Below, piece by piece: positions 6,365-14,027 of a stretch of DNA of 42,515 nucleotides. Position numbers and translations under genes: made by a program. The first letter of the stretch is position 1; every line of letters starts with the position of its first letter. The DNA is taken from the IMG/VR virus record IMGVR_UViG_3300045996_000594, positions 1 through 42,515 of that record. The stretch is one strand, 5' to 3'. The stretch is from a virus. Under the pieces are notes generated by a model. That model was given only the letters and a program-made list of their open reading frames with translations, was not told the origin of the DNA and did no database searches.

Positions 6365-6385
6365 GCCCCTCCAGGAGTTAAAACC

Positions 6386-6475
6386 ATGCGCGAAATAGAA
6401 GGTTGGGGCGGTGGGAACCTCGGTGACGGCATTGGTGAAGTCATCATTACTGGCGACGGCGGAACCATCATCTAG
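6386..6475 (+). CDS. Gly-rich 29-aa mini-protein
   Basis: A short gene with a strong AGGAG site 8 bases before its ATG. The peptide MREIEGWGGGNLGDGIGEV continues IITGDGGTII and then stops with TAG. It is acidic, 11 of 29 residues are Gly, and it has no Cys. It is too short for any family I know. It could be a leader peptide translated in the attenuator-like leader, a virion peptide, or a precursor of a modified peptide; no modifying enzyme is nearby. Its site strength makes translation likely. Confidence 0.5.
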   Translation: MREIEGWGGGNLGDGIGEVIITGDGGTII

Positions 6476-6549
6476 ATTTCTCGCGTGACGTAGGCAATGG
6501 CCCCCCGCGCTAATCCACCCCAGCGATAATCCGAAGAGGACCGCTAATC

Positions 6550-6786
6550 ATGGCAGCCCGTGCGAACAAAATTCGCCACGATGACACTACCCGCGCCAAA
6601 ATTCAGGCAGGCGTTATCATTGATCGCTTCACCAAATGTCTGAATGGCGACATCGAACTTTCACCGACACAGGTCAGTTGCGGAAAAGCCTTGCTTAACA
6701 AGGTGATACCAGACATCCAATCGGTGAGCATCGATGCAAACGTCGGGATGACTGTCACAATCGCCAAGGAAGCGGCTGATCTGTGA
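6550..6786 (+). CDS. Putative small terminase subunit-like protein, 78 aa
   Basis: Begins MAARANKIRHDDTTRAKIQAG and continues IIDRFTKCLNGDIELSPTQVSCGKALLNKV. This helical pattern belongs to a common podophage protein that sits just ahead of the large terminase gene. Position and DNA-binding-like helices suggest it is the small terminase subunit that recognises phage DNA, but this is inference from place rather than proven homology. GAGGA lies upstream of the ATG, and its stop overlaps the next start. Confidence 0.65.
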   Translation: MAARANKIRHDDTTRAKIQAGVIIDRFTKCLNGDIELSPTQVSCGKALLNKVIPDIQSVSIDANVGMTVTIAKEAADL

Positions 6787-6938
6787 TGGCAATCGCGTTT
6801 GCATCCAAGGCATCCACGCCCGTTGTTAAACCGGGAGCCAAGCCTGTTAAACTGACAGCCAAGCAATGGCGTGAGCGCGACCCGGAAGCGTACCGCGCTT
6901 ACATGCGCGAATATATGAAGAAGCGCCGTGCAGGCTGA
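6786..6938 (+). CDS. Small basic protein, 50 aa
   Basis: ATG shares one base with the preceding stop (TGATG), and its end overlaps the terminase start by 11 bases. The C-terminal half, WRERDPEAYRAYMREYMKKR, is a very basic helix of a type found in small phage DNA-associated proteins. It may assist packaging. No function is recognised. Confidence 0.6.
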   Translation: MAIAFASKASTPVVKPGAKPVKLTAKQWRERDPEAYRAYMREYMKKRRAG

Positions 6939-8331
6939 TTTCCACCTCACGGACAAACAGAGGGCGCTTAAGCCGCTGCTCTCGTCTGCCGCTCGGCATG
7001 TGCTGCTGTATGGCGGCTCCAGATCGGGAAAGACATTCCTTCTCTGCTACGCAATAGCCACAAGGGCACTGAGGGCTGAGGGATCGCGCCACGGCATCTT
7101 TCGCAAGACCAACGTGGCGGTGAAGCAGTCAATCGGCAAGGACACCTTTCCGAAGGTCATGGCTCTTGCCTATCCGGATGCCGGTTTCAAATGGAATGAG
7201 CAGGACGGTTGTTTCCTGTTCGCTAACGGCTCCGAGGTCTGGCTTGCCGGCCTCGATGACAAGGACAGGGTTGATAAGGTTCTCGGCAAGGAATTTGCTA
7301 CGATCTACGAGAACGAGGCTTCCGAAATCTCGTATGATGCGCACACGACGCTTTCGTCTCGTCTGGCGCAGAAGGTGGCTGTAACGGCAGGTGTCGGGGA
7401 ATACCTGCCTCAAAAGAACTACGTCGATCTAAATCCGACAACGCAATCACACTGGACATACAAGATGTTCGTCCAGGGCATTGAGCCTTTGGAAAAGCGG
7501 CCTCTGCCCCGTGATGATTATGTGTGGGGTGTTGCCAATCCATCGGACAACATCGAAAACCTCGATCATGCGTATGTGTCTGGGCTGGCTCTGCTGCCCA
7601 AGGCCAAGCGCGCGCGGTTCTTCGAGGGCAAGTTCTCTGGAGATAGCTCGGATGCGCTGTGGACGCGGTCTACAATCGATAATGCTCGGCTGTTTGTTCG
7701 CAATGAAACCGATCTTCCCGACTTCAAGCGAATTGTGGTTGCAATCGATCCTGCCATCTCAAGCGAGACAGGCTCTAACGAGACAGGGATAGTCACTGGA
7801 GCGATAGACGGCTCTGGACAGGGATACGTGCTGGCGGATGGGTCTGGTGTCTACAAGCCCGACGAGTGGGCAAGAAACGCCATCCATCTCTTTCATTACT
7901 ACAAGGCGGACAGGATCGTAGCAGAGGCCAATCAGGGCGGTGAGATGGTGACTGAGGTCATCCATGCTCAAAACCCGGATGTCCCGGTAACGTTGGTCAA
8001 GGCTTCAAGAGGAAAATACATCAGGGCAGAGCCGGTTGCGGCGTTGTATGCGCGCGGCAGGATTCGCCACGTTGGCGAGTTCAATGAGCTTGAAGACCAG
8101 ATGTGCACCTTCACAGCGGACTTTGACCGCAAGAGCGAGGGTTATTCGCCGGATCGCCTCGATGCTCTGGTGTGGGCAATGACTGAACTGTTCCCCAATC
8201 TGATCTCCGACAGGGGGCGGCAGAACAACAATCAAGCTGTTGCTCACGGGGATTACGATATCTTCGCAGCCGAAGAGACGACAAGGCGCATGAACCGGCA
8301 GGCTATGGCCTTGGATTACGATCCTCTGTGA
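6928..8331 (+). CDS. terL: Terminase large subunit, 467 aa
   Basis: Packaging motor ATPase and nuclease. Walker A is GGSRSGKT at residues 29-36, and the Walker B/catalytic Glu segment is ATIYENEA near 124-131. The C-terminal RNase H-like nuclease has AIDPA with Asp 274, VAEANQGG with Glu 333, and SPDRLDALVWA with Asp 409/412. Length is normal for the Terminase_6-type enzymes of podophages. The GTG start at 6928 overlaps the previous gene. Confidence 0.96.
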   Translation: MQADFHLTDKQRALKPLLSSAARHVLLYGGSRSGKTFLLCYAIATRALRAEGSRHGIFRKTNVAVKQSIGKDTFPKVMALAYPDAGFKWNEQDGCFLFANGSEVWLAGLDDKDRVDKVLGKEFATIYENEASEISYDAHTTLSSRLAQKVAVTAGVGEYLPQKNYVDLNPTTQSHWTYKMFVQGIEPLEKRPLPRDDYVWGVANPSDNIENLDHAYVSGLALLPKAKRARFFEGKFSGDSSDALWTRSTIDNARLFVRNETDLPDFKRIVVAIDPAISSETGSNETGIVTGAIDGSGQGYVLADGSGVYKPDEWARNAIHLFHYYKADRIVAEANQGGEMVTEVIHAQNPDVPVTLVKASRGKYIRAEPVAALYARGRIRHVGEFNELEDQMCTFTADFDRKSEGYSPDRLDALVWAMTELFPNLISDRGRQNNNQAVAHGDYDIFAAEETTRRMNRQAMALDYDPL

Positions 8332-8933
8332 TCCCGATCTCATTTGCCGCTGTTGAGTATCTGACATTCAACATGCGGGAGATAGACGCCCGCGAAATCT
8401 ACGGCATGCGCGGCCATGACGATCCGCTGCTTCTGGCGAAAGAGGTTGTCCTGGCCGCCACATACGGCAAGGCAGCGATAGCCACGCATCACGGCGTTCC
8501 CTGCGGCATCATTGGTGTTTCGCCGCTCTGGCCCGGTGTGTGGTCAGCCTGGAGCTTTGGGACGGATAACTGGTCCAAGGCAGTCCTTCAGCTAAGCCGC
8601 TTTGCTCTGCGTGAGTTGCGGCCCTTCCTACTCAATCGCGGTGTTCATCGCCTCCAGTGCGAAAGCCGCATCGATCATTCAGACGCACATCGCTGGCTGA
8701 GTTCAATGGGCGCCCAAAGAGAGGGTATCCTGAAGGGCTACGGCAGGGATGGTGCGGATTACGTCATGTTCTCATGGAGCAATAACCATGTGCTTTGCCA
8801 AGCCCCCAGACCCGAAACCAGCACCTCCGCCTCCAGACCCGAACAAGGCCACGCTTGCGGCTGCTTCGGAAATGCGCCGTGCTGGCAGTGGTGCGAGTGC
8901 ATCCAAGAACATCCTTGCCCGCCTCAGCGATGA
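8328..8933 (+). CDS. T7 gp13-like GNAT-fold virion protein, 201 aa
   Basis: Residues 1-150 match the podophage gp13/DUF2833 group, an acyltransferase-like fold: FNMREIDAREIYGM, GVPCGIIGVSPLWPGVWSAW, then AHRWLSSMGAQREGIL and ADYVMFSW. The T7 counterpart is an internal virion or assembly protein. GTG at 8328 overlaps the terminase stop. The last 50 residues are odd: Cys- and Pro-rich, and translated from DNA that encodes the next gene in another frame from 8788. Homologues I know end near the FSW motif, so the tail may be non-functional read-through or mark a lost stop. Confidence 0.82.
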   Translation: MIPISFAAVEYLTFNMREIDAREIYGMRGHDDPLLLAKEVVLAATYGKAAIATHHGVPCGIIGVSPLWPGVWSAWSFGTDNWSKAVLQLSRFALRELRPFLLNRGVHRLQCESRIDHSDAHRWLSSMGAQREGILKGYGRDGADYVMFSWSNNHVLCQAPRPETSTSASRPEQGHACGCFGNAPCWQWCECIQEHPCPPQR

Positions 8934-8976
8934 AGACGTTGCCGCGTCGGCTCAAAAGAAGAAGCTTGGTGCCTGA
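8788..8976 (+). CDS. Small Pro/Ala-rich protein, 62 aa
   Basis: ATG at 8788 has GGAGC upstream, and its stop overlaps the portal start (TGATG). The protein starts MCFAKPPDPKPAPPPPDPNK and continues with a helix ending in SAQKKKLGA. Similar short Pro-rich proteins lie ahead of the portal in BPP-1-like and other podophages; function unknown. Its first 146 bases lie inside the out-of-frame tail of the preceding gene. Confidence 0.7.
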   Translation: MCFAKPPDPKPAPPPPDPNKATLAAASEMRRAGSGASASKNILARLSDEDVAASAQKKKLGA

Positions 8977-10574
8977 TGGATACCGAAACCATTTGCAAGC
9001 GATATGACGCCCTGAAGGGTAATCGCGGCACATGGGAGAGCCATTGGCAGGAGGTGGCTGAATACATCTTCCCGAGGCGCGCTGACTTCAATGTCACTCG
9101 TTCCGAGGGTGATAAGCGCATGACCAAGGTGTACGACAGCACCGGCATTCAGGCGCTGGAACTGTTGGCTGCTGGCCTGCATGGCATGGCGTCGAATCCT
9201 GCTTCGCGGTGGTTTTCGCTGAAGACCGGCAATTCCGAACTGGATGAGAACGACGCGGTAAGGGAGTGGCTGGCGAACGTTGAAGACCACATCTTCGCCA
9301 AGATGCATTCTCCCGGCTCTTCGATCACCACGCATCTGCACGAACTGTATCTGGACTTCGCAGGCTTTGGCACGGCGCTGATGTTCATCGGCGTAGGCAA
9401 GAAGGACAATCTGCTTTTCCAGACGCGGTTCCTTGGCGAGTGCGTCATTGACGAGAATGCAGAGGGTGAGGTCGATACCGTCATTCGCTGCTTCTCCATG
9501 ACTGTGCGCCAGGTCATGCAGAAATGGGGCGATAGAGCCTCGGAGGACGTTAAGAAGAAGCACGCGGACGGCAAGGCGGATGACAAGGTGGAACTGCTCC
9601 ACTGCGTTTATCCGCGTGATGACAGGGATCCCCAGAAGGAAACCCCGGACAACATGCCGTGGGCTTCGATCTATCTGGAGAAGAAGGAGAAGCACGAGCT
9701 ACAGAACGGCGGGTTTGAGGAATTCCCGTACGCTGTTCCGCGCTGGTACAAGGTTGCCGGCGAGAAATATGGCCGCTCTCCTGCAATGACATCGCTTCCT
9801 GATGTGAAGATGCTTCAGGAGATGATGAAGACCACCATCAAGGCGGCTCAGAAGATTGTCGATCCGCCGCTGATGGTTCCCGATGACGGGATGGTTGGGC
9901 CGGTTCGGACTGTTCCGGGTGGCTTGAACTTCTATCGCGGCGAGCGTGAGATTGTACCGCTGGTCACGGGTGGCAATATCCCGATCAGTTTGGAGATGAT
10001 GCAGGACTTGCGTAATCGCATCCTGTCCACGTTCTTCGTTGACCAGCTCCAGATGACCGGCGATGCTGACATGACGGCAACCGAGGTCATTCAGCGCACG
10101 GAAGAACGCATGAGGCTTCTCGGCCCGATCCTGGGCCGCATGGAAGCCGAGTTGCTTGGCCCGATCATTTCGAGGGTATTCGGCATCCTGTTGCGTCAGG
10201 GACAGCTTCCAGATCAGCCACAGGAGCTTGATGGCGTCGAATGGCGTGTTGAGTACGTCAGCCCGATTGCCTTGGCTCAGAGGGGCCAGAAGGTTGAGCG
10301 TGCTGTTCAGATGCTCACCATTGCGGGGCAGATGGCGGCGTTCGATCCCGGTGTGATGGCACGCTTCGATAGCGAGAACTTCCTGCCGTGGATTGCGAAC
10401 GAACTTGGCGTCGATCCCGATATCATTCTTGACGATGACGAGTTCGCCCAGAAGCAACAGCAACAGCAGATGGCTGGCATGGTTGAACCGGCTCAGATGG
10501 CCGCAGATGCCTTTGCCAAGGCGGGGCAGGGCGCCAAGAGCTTTGCTGAAGCGCAGGAGGTAGGCAATGCCTAG
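8976..10574 (+). CDS. Portal (head-to-tail connector) protein, 532 aa
   Basis: Podovirus portal of the head-tail connector family, which forms the ring at the capsid vertex through which DNA passes. Landmarks are NRGTWESHWQEVAEYIFPRR near the start, GLHGMASNPASRWFSL, and the core ILSTFFVDQLQMTGDADMTA followed by TEVIQRTEERMRLLGPILGR. A Gln run near residue 490 leads into a flexible C-terminus. Length is typical. It begins on the preceding stop and overlaps the next gene by 8 bases. Confidence 0.96.
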   Translation: MDTETICKRYDALKGNRGTWESHWQEVAEYIFPRRADFNVTRSEGDKRMTKVYDSTGIQALELLAAGLHGMASNPASRWFSLKTGNSELDENDAVREWLANVEDHIFAKMHSPGSSITTHLHELYLDFAGFGTALMFIGVGKKDNLLFQTRFLGECVIDENAEGEVDTVIRCFSMTVRQVMQKWGDRASEDVKKKHADGKADDKVELLHCVYPRDDRDPQKETPDNMPWASIYLEKKEKHELQNGGFEEFPYAVPRWYKVAGEKYGRSPAMTSLPDVKMLQEMMKTTIKAAQKIVDPPLMVPDDGMVGPVRTVPGGLNFYRGEREIVPLVTGGNIPISLEMMQDLRNRILSTFFVDQLQMTGDADMTATEVIQRTEERMRLLGPILGRMEAELLGPIISRVFGILLRQGQLPDQPQELDGVEWRVEYVSPIALAQRGQKVERAVQMLTIAGQMAAFDPGVMARFDSENFLPWIANELGVDPDIILDDDEFAQKQQQQQMAGMVEPAQMAADAFAKAGQGAKSFAEAQEVGNA

Positions 10575-10833
10575 CCGCGAGCAGATCGCGCGGGACATCA
10601 GGATTGTGAATGGTTCGGAGGAAGGGGAACGGCTGCTCGGCTATCTCCTGGACTTCTGCCACGTGTTCAAGAGTTCGATGCCTCCAGACTGCAATCCCAA
10701 CATGACGCTGTTCAACGAGGGCCAGCGTTCTGTCGGCAATGAGATTGTTGCCCTCCTTGTCAACGAGCCAGACCGTTTCAAGGCCAAGACGCTGCGAACG
10801 GTAGCCGCTCAAGCTGAAGGAAATGAACTTTGA
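10567..10833 (+). CDS. Bbp19-like virion-associated protein, 88 aa
   Basis: Matches the small Bbp19-type phage domain: GERLLGYLLDFCHVFKSSM, then MTLFNEGQRSVGNEIVALLV. In BPP-1-like phages this gene also lies between portal and scaffold. The exact role is not established; a head-assembly accessory is likely. It overlaps both neighbours by a few bases. Confidence 0.82.
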   Translation: MPSREQIARDIRIVNGSEEGERLLGYLLDFCHVFKSSMPPDCNPNMTLFNEGQRSVGNEIVALLVNEPDRFKAKTLRTVAAQAEGNEL

Positions 10834-11687
10834 CAGATCAGATTGCGCCCCCGGCAGGGGATAACGCACCGCCCGCCGTTCCACCGGTGGCACCTCCTGC
10901 AACTCCACCGGCAGCCCCGCCCGCATCATGGCGGGATCAACTGCCGGATGACATCAAATCCGCCCCGACACTCTCGAAATTCGAGACAATCGAGGGCATG
11001 GCGAAATCCTACGTCAATCTTGAGCGCATGCTTGGCGCCGACAAGGTCGTCATTCCCAAGGACGGCGATACCGAGGGCTGGAACAGCTTCTACAAGGCAG
11101 CCGGCAAACCGGAAACCCCGGATGCATACGGCTTCAAGCAGCCCGAGACGATCCCCGAGGGCATGCAGTACGACGCTGAGCTTGACACCAAGCTTGCCGG
11201 TATCATGCACAAGGGCAACCTCAACAAGCAGCAGGCCGCAGTCGTTCGTGAGGAACTACTGAGCCTCGTAGCCTCCGGGGCCACGGCCAACCTCGAAGCG
11301 GCCAAGGCGCACAGTGCAACACAGCAGCAGGCCATCATTCAGGCCGAGACTGCCCTGAAGGCCGAATGGGGCCAGGCCTACGAACAGCGCGGCAAGGTTG
11401 CTGGCGCTGCGATCAACAAGTTTCTGAGTGCCGAGACTATCGCGGCGATGGATGCGGCTGGCTTGGCCAATAACCCCGCCATCGTCAAGGACATGTACAA
11501 TCTCGGCGTGAAGCTCGCTGGTGAAAGGGAACTGATTGGCGAGATTTCCCAATCGCCGGCAGACCTTGAAACCTCGATTGCGGATTTCCGCGACAAACAC
11601 GGTACTGCGCTGTTCGACAGGAGCCATCCTGAGCATGCGCAGCGCACCAAGGAATACACGACCCTCTTTGAGAAGCGGTACGTGTAG
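10830..11687 (+). CDS. Capsid scaffold/assembly protein, 285 aa
   Basis: Acidic, Ala/Pro-rich N-terminus (PPAVPPVAPPATPPAAPP) followed by a helical body and a basic end, FEKRYV. The conserved stretch GDTEGWNSFYKAAGKPETPD with YGFKQPE is typical of podophage scaffold proteins just before the capsid gene. It would guide procapsid assembly and then leave. TTG at 10830 is the start, with AAGGA 10 bases upstream, overlapping the previous stop. Confidence 0.88.
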   Translation: MTDQIAPPAGDNAPPAVPPVAPPATPPAAPPASWRDQLPDDIKSAPTLSKFETIEGMAKSYVNLERMLGADKVVIPKDGDTEGWNSFYKAAGKPETPDAYGFKQPETIPEGMQYDAELDTKLAGIMHKGNLNKQQAAVVREELLSLVASGATANLEAAKAHSATQQQAIIQAETALKAEWGQAYEQRGKVAGAAINKFLSAETIAAMDAAGLANNPAIVKDMYNLGVKLAGERELIGEISQSPADLETSIADFRDKHGTALFDRSHPEHAQRTKEYTTLFEKRYV

Positions 11688-11826
11688 CAGACAAGCCGCG
11701 AGGCCCTGCAAGACCGCCTGATAGCAGGCCGTCCATCGGTGACGTTAAGCCGAAGGGAAGCCCGGGCTCCCCGGACAACTGACCGACAAACCCCAGAAAA
11801 TTCAACCGTTTTGAAGGAGATGGACA
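11688..11826 (+). promoter_or_regulatory. Capsid gene leader
   Basis: A 139-base spacer, long for this compact region. It has a strong near-palindrome around GGGAAGCCCGGGCTCCCC (about 11755) without a T-run, so RNA stability or processing is more likely than termination. It ends in GAAGGAGATGGACA, a very strong ribosome site, as expected for the most abundant virion protein. No clear promoter was seen. Confidence 0.5.
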
Positions 11827-12738
11827 ATGTCCACCCAGATCACGACGGCGTTTGTCGAGCAGTACAAGGCAAACGTCTATCACCTCGTGCAGCAGAAGGG
11901 TTCGAAGCTGCGCGGCTCGGTTCGCATCGAAACCGTTACTGGCGAGAATGCTTTCTTCGACCAGATCGGCGCCGTTGCTGCCCAGCTCCGCGTTTCGCGC
12001 CACAGCGACACTCCCCGCATGGATACCCCGCACAGCCGGCGCCGCGTCTCGCTTGCCGACTATGTGTGGTCCGACCTGATCGACAAGCAGGACAAGGTCC
12101 GCATGCTCATCGATCCGACCTCGGAATATGCCACGGCGGCCATGTGGGCGCTGGGTCGCGCTATCGATGATGTCATTCTGGCAGCGGTCGATGGCACGGC
12201 ATTTACCGGCGTCGATGGTTCGACCTCGACGGCGTTCGACACCAACATGATCGTGGATGTGCAGACGGTTTGGCCCGGTGTTACCTCCGCCGATACCGGC
12301 CTGAACATTGCCAAGCTGATTGCGGCCCGCCGCCTGCTTGGTGACAACGATGTGGACCCCGACGAGGAAGTCTTTGTCGCGGTCAACGCCCGCCAGGTGT
12401 CTTCGCTCCTGAAGGACGAACGCGTCGTTTCCGGCGATTACAATGCTGCGCTTCCGCTGGTCAGCGGCAAGATCAGCAAGGTTGCCGGCTGCACGCTCAT
12501 CCCCTGCAATCGCATCGGGGTGGACGCCAATTCGGACGACAAGGTGCCGTTCTGGACCCGCTCGGGGCTTCTGCTCGCGACTGGCCAGGACATGACGGGC
12601 CGCATCTCGGAACGTGACGACAAGAACTATTCCACGCAGGTCTACGCCTCGATGTCCGTTGGTGCGACCCGCATGGAAGAGAAGCGCGTCGGCTACATCG
12701 AGTGCGATCCGGGCGCGTCCCCGATCACCGACATCTAA
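11827..12738 (+). CDS. Major capsid protein, 303 aa
   Basis: Belongs to the podophage capsid family seen in BPP-1-like phages (HK97-type fold). The start is MSTQITTAFVEQYKANVYHL. Family landmarks are HSRRRVSLADYVWSDLIDKQDK, TSEYATAAMWALGRAIDDV and the end VGATRMEEKRVGYIECDP. It follows the scaffold gene and a strong leader. At 303 residues it is slightly short, with no sign of truncation. Confidence 0.93.
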   Translation: MSTQITTAFVEQYKANVYHLVQQKGSKLRGSVRIETVTGENAFFDQIGAVAAQLRVSRHSDTPRMDTPHSRRRVSLADYVWSDLIDKQDKVRMLIDPTSEYATAAMWALGRAIDDVILAAVDGTAFTGVDGSTSTAFDTNMIVDVQTVWPGVTSADTGLNIAKLIAARRLLGDNDVDPDEEVFVAVNARQVSSLLKDERVVSGDYNAALPLVSGKISKVAGCTLIPCNRIGVDANSDDKVPFWTRSGLLLATGQDMTGRISERDDKNYSTQVYASMSVGATRMEEKRVGYIECDPGASPITDI

Positions 12739-12759
12739 GCGTAGAAAGGAGAAAACGAC

Positions 12760-13185
12760 ATGACTACGCTTACTTCGAACTACAAGGACGGTTCGGTCTT
12801 CGGCGGTCGTATGCGCCGTTACCGTGCTGTCGTGACGCTGGCCTCGCAGGCTGCTGGTACCGTCGATCTCGGCATGCGCATTCCTCCGGGCCATGTGTTT
12901 GCCTTCGGCGTTCTGACGGGCGATACGTCGCTCGGCTCTTCGACGGTAGCCATCGGCATTACCGGTGCGACCGGCAAGTATCGTGCCGCCGCCACGCATA
13001 CCGCTACCGTTCCGACGCTCTTTGGCGTGACGGCGGCTGTTGCGGCCACCACGCATACGAGCTCGGAAGTCGGGTCTTCGCCGCTTGGCGAGGGCACCAA
13101 CGAGGACATCATCGCGACCGTCGCCGCCGCTGCGCTTCCCGCATCCGGCACGTTGGTTATCGATATGTACTTCTCGGCCACCTGA
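12760..13185 (+). CDS. Capsid decoration (cement) protein, 141 aa
   Basis: Beta-rich, Ala/Thr/Gly-rich protein directly after the capsid gene, with a GAAAGGAG site. VTLASQAAGTVDLGMRIPPG is followed by repeated TGATG and AATHTATVP segments and the end TLVIDMYFSAT. In BPP-1 the corresponding gene encodes the cement protein that clamps the shell, and this is the likely role. Identity rests on position and composition. Confidence 0.75.
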   Translation: MTTLTSNYKDGSVFGGRMRRYRAVVTLASQAAGTVDLGMRIPPGHVFAFGVLTGDTSLGSSTVAIGITGATGKYRAAATHTATVPTLFGVTAAVAATTHTSSEVGSSPLGEGTNEDIIATVAAAALPASGTLVIDMYFSAT

Positions 13186-13195
13186 TGAAAACGAG

Positions 13196-13230
13196 GGGGC
13201 TGGCTCCGGCTGGCCCCTTCCCCTTTTGGG
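13196..13230 (+). terminator. Intercistronic hairpin after head genes
   Basis: Bases 13196-13217 fold into a 9-pair stem (two G-T pairs) with a TCCG loop, followed by TTCCCCTTTTGGGG, which is itself a small hairpin. It separates the abundant head proteins from the tail genes. Partial termination or 3' end protection would lower tail expression relative to capsid. Confidence 0.5.
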
Positions 13231-13238
13231 GGTGACCG

Positions 13239-14027
13239 ATGGCCACAGATGTCCAGATTGCCAGCCTTGCGCTGTCGCGTATCGGTCATGACCCGATCAC
13301 GGCCTTTAGCGCGTCGGGCAACAAGGCCCAACGCTGGTTCCATGCGAACTATGACATGGTTCGTCAGGCGCTTCTCCGGGAGCACACGTGGCGTTGTGCG
13401 GCTAAACGCGCCGTGCTGGCCATGGACACGATATACACCATCACAGGTGCTACAGCGGCCAACCCCGTGGTCGTCACACTCTCTGCCGCTCATGGCATCG
13501 CCAACGGCACCGAGGCGTTCATTGCTGGCGTTGTCGGCATGACGCAGCTGAACAATCGCACTTTCACCACGGCGAACGGTTCCGGTGCAACGCTGGAGCT
13601 GTCGGGTGAAGACGGTTCTTCCTATACCGCCTATTCCTCGGGCGGCTCCCTCACCACATACGTTGCGACCGAATACGCCTATCGGTTCGCGCTTCCCTCG
13701 GACTGCCTTCGCCTCATTCGCATCAATGGTGCCGAGTGGGATGAGTATCGCGTTGAACAGGGCTATATCTGCACCGACGAAGGTACGGTCAACATCGAGT
13801 ACATCTTCGACCAGACCGACGAAACCAGGTTCGACGCGCAGTTCACCGATGTTCTCGCGGCTCGTCTTTCGGCTGAAATCGCCTTCTATCTGACTGACAA
13901 TTCAACTCTTACAGAACAGGCGTGGAAGATAGCTAACGACAAACTAGCGATAGCCCGCACGATGGATTCCCGGCAGGGAACGCCGCGCGGGATGGACGCC
14001 GATCTATGGCTGGCCTCACGTGTCTAG
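13239..14027 (+). CDS. Tail tubular protein A with inserted FCCH-like domain, 262 aa
   Basis: T7 gp11-like tail tube/adaptor protein. The N-terminus VQIASLALSRIGHDPITAF and the C-terminus TDVLAARLSAEIAFYLTDN are the family core. Residues 66-140 (ITGATAANPVVVTLSAAHGI to GYTAYSSGG-like SYTAYSSGG) are an insertion of the FCCH-like beta domain often found in phage tail proteins, possibly exposed on the tail. The tail adaptor joins portal and nozzle. The end overlaps the next start by 8 bases. Confidence 0.92.
   Translation: MATDVQIASLALSRIGHDPITAFSASGNKAQRWFHANYDMVRQALLREHTWRCAAKRAVLAMDTIYTITGATAANPVVVTLSAAHGIANGTEAFIAGVVGMTQLNNRTFTTANGSGATLELSGEDGSSYTAYSSGGSLTTYVATEYAYRFALPSDCLRLIRINGAEWDEYRVEQGYICTDEGTVNIEYIFDQTDETRFDAQFTDVLAARLSAEIAFYLTDNSTLTEQAWKIANDKLAIARTMDSRQGTPRGMDADLWLASRV

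Noticed and set aside
11485-13056. Minus-strand frame of 523 aa across scaffold and capsid genes
   Set aside because: It is the complement of strongly biased coding DNA, is Arg/Gly/His-rich, and has no ribosome site.
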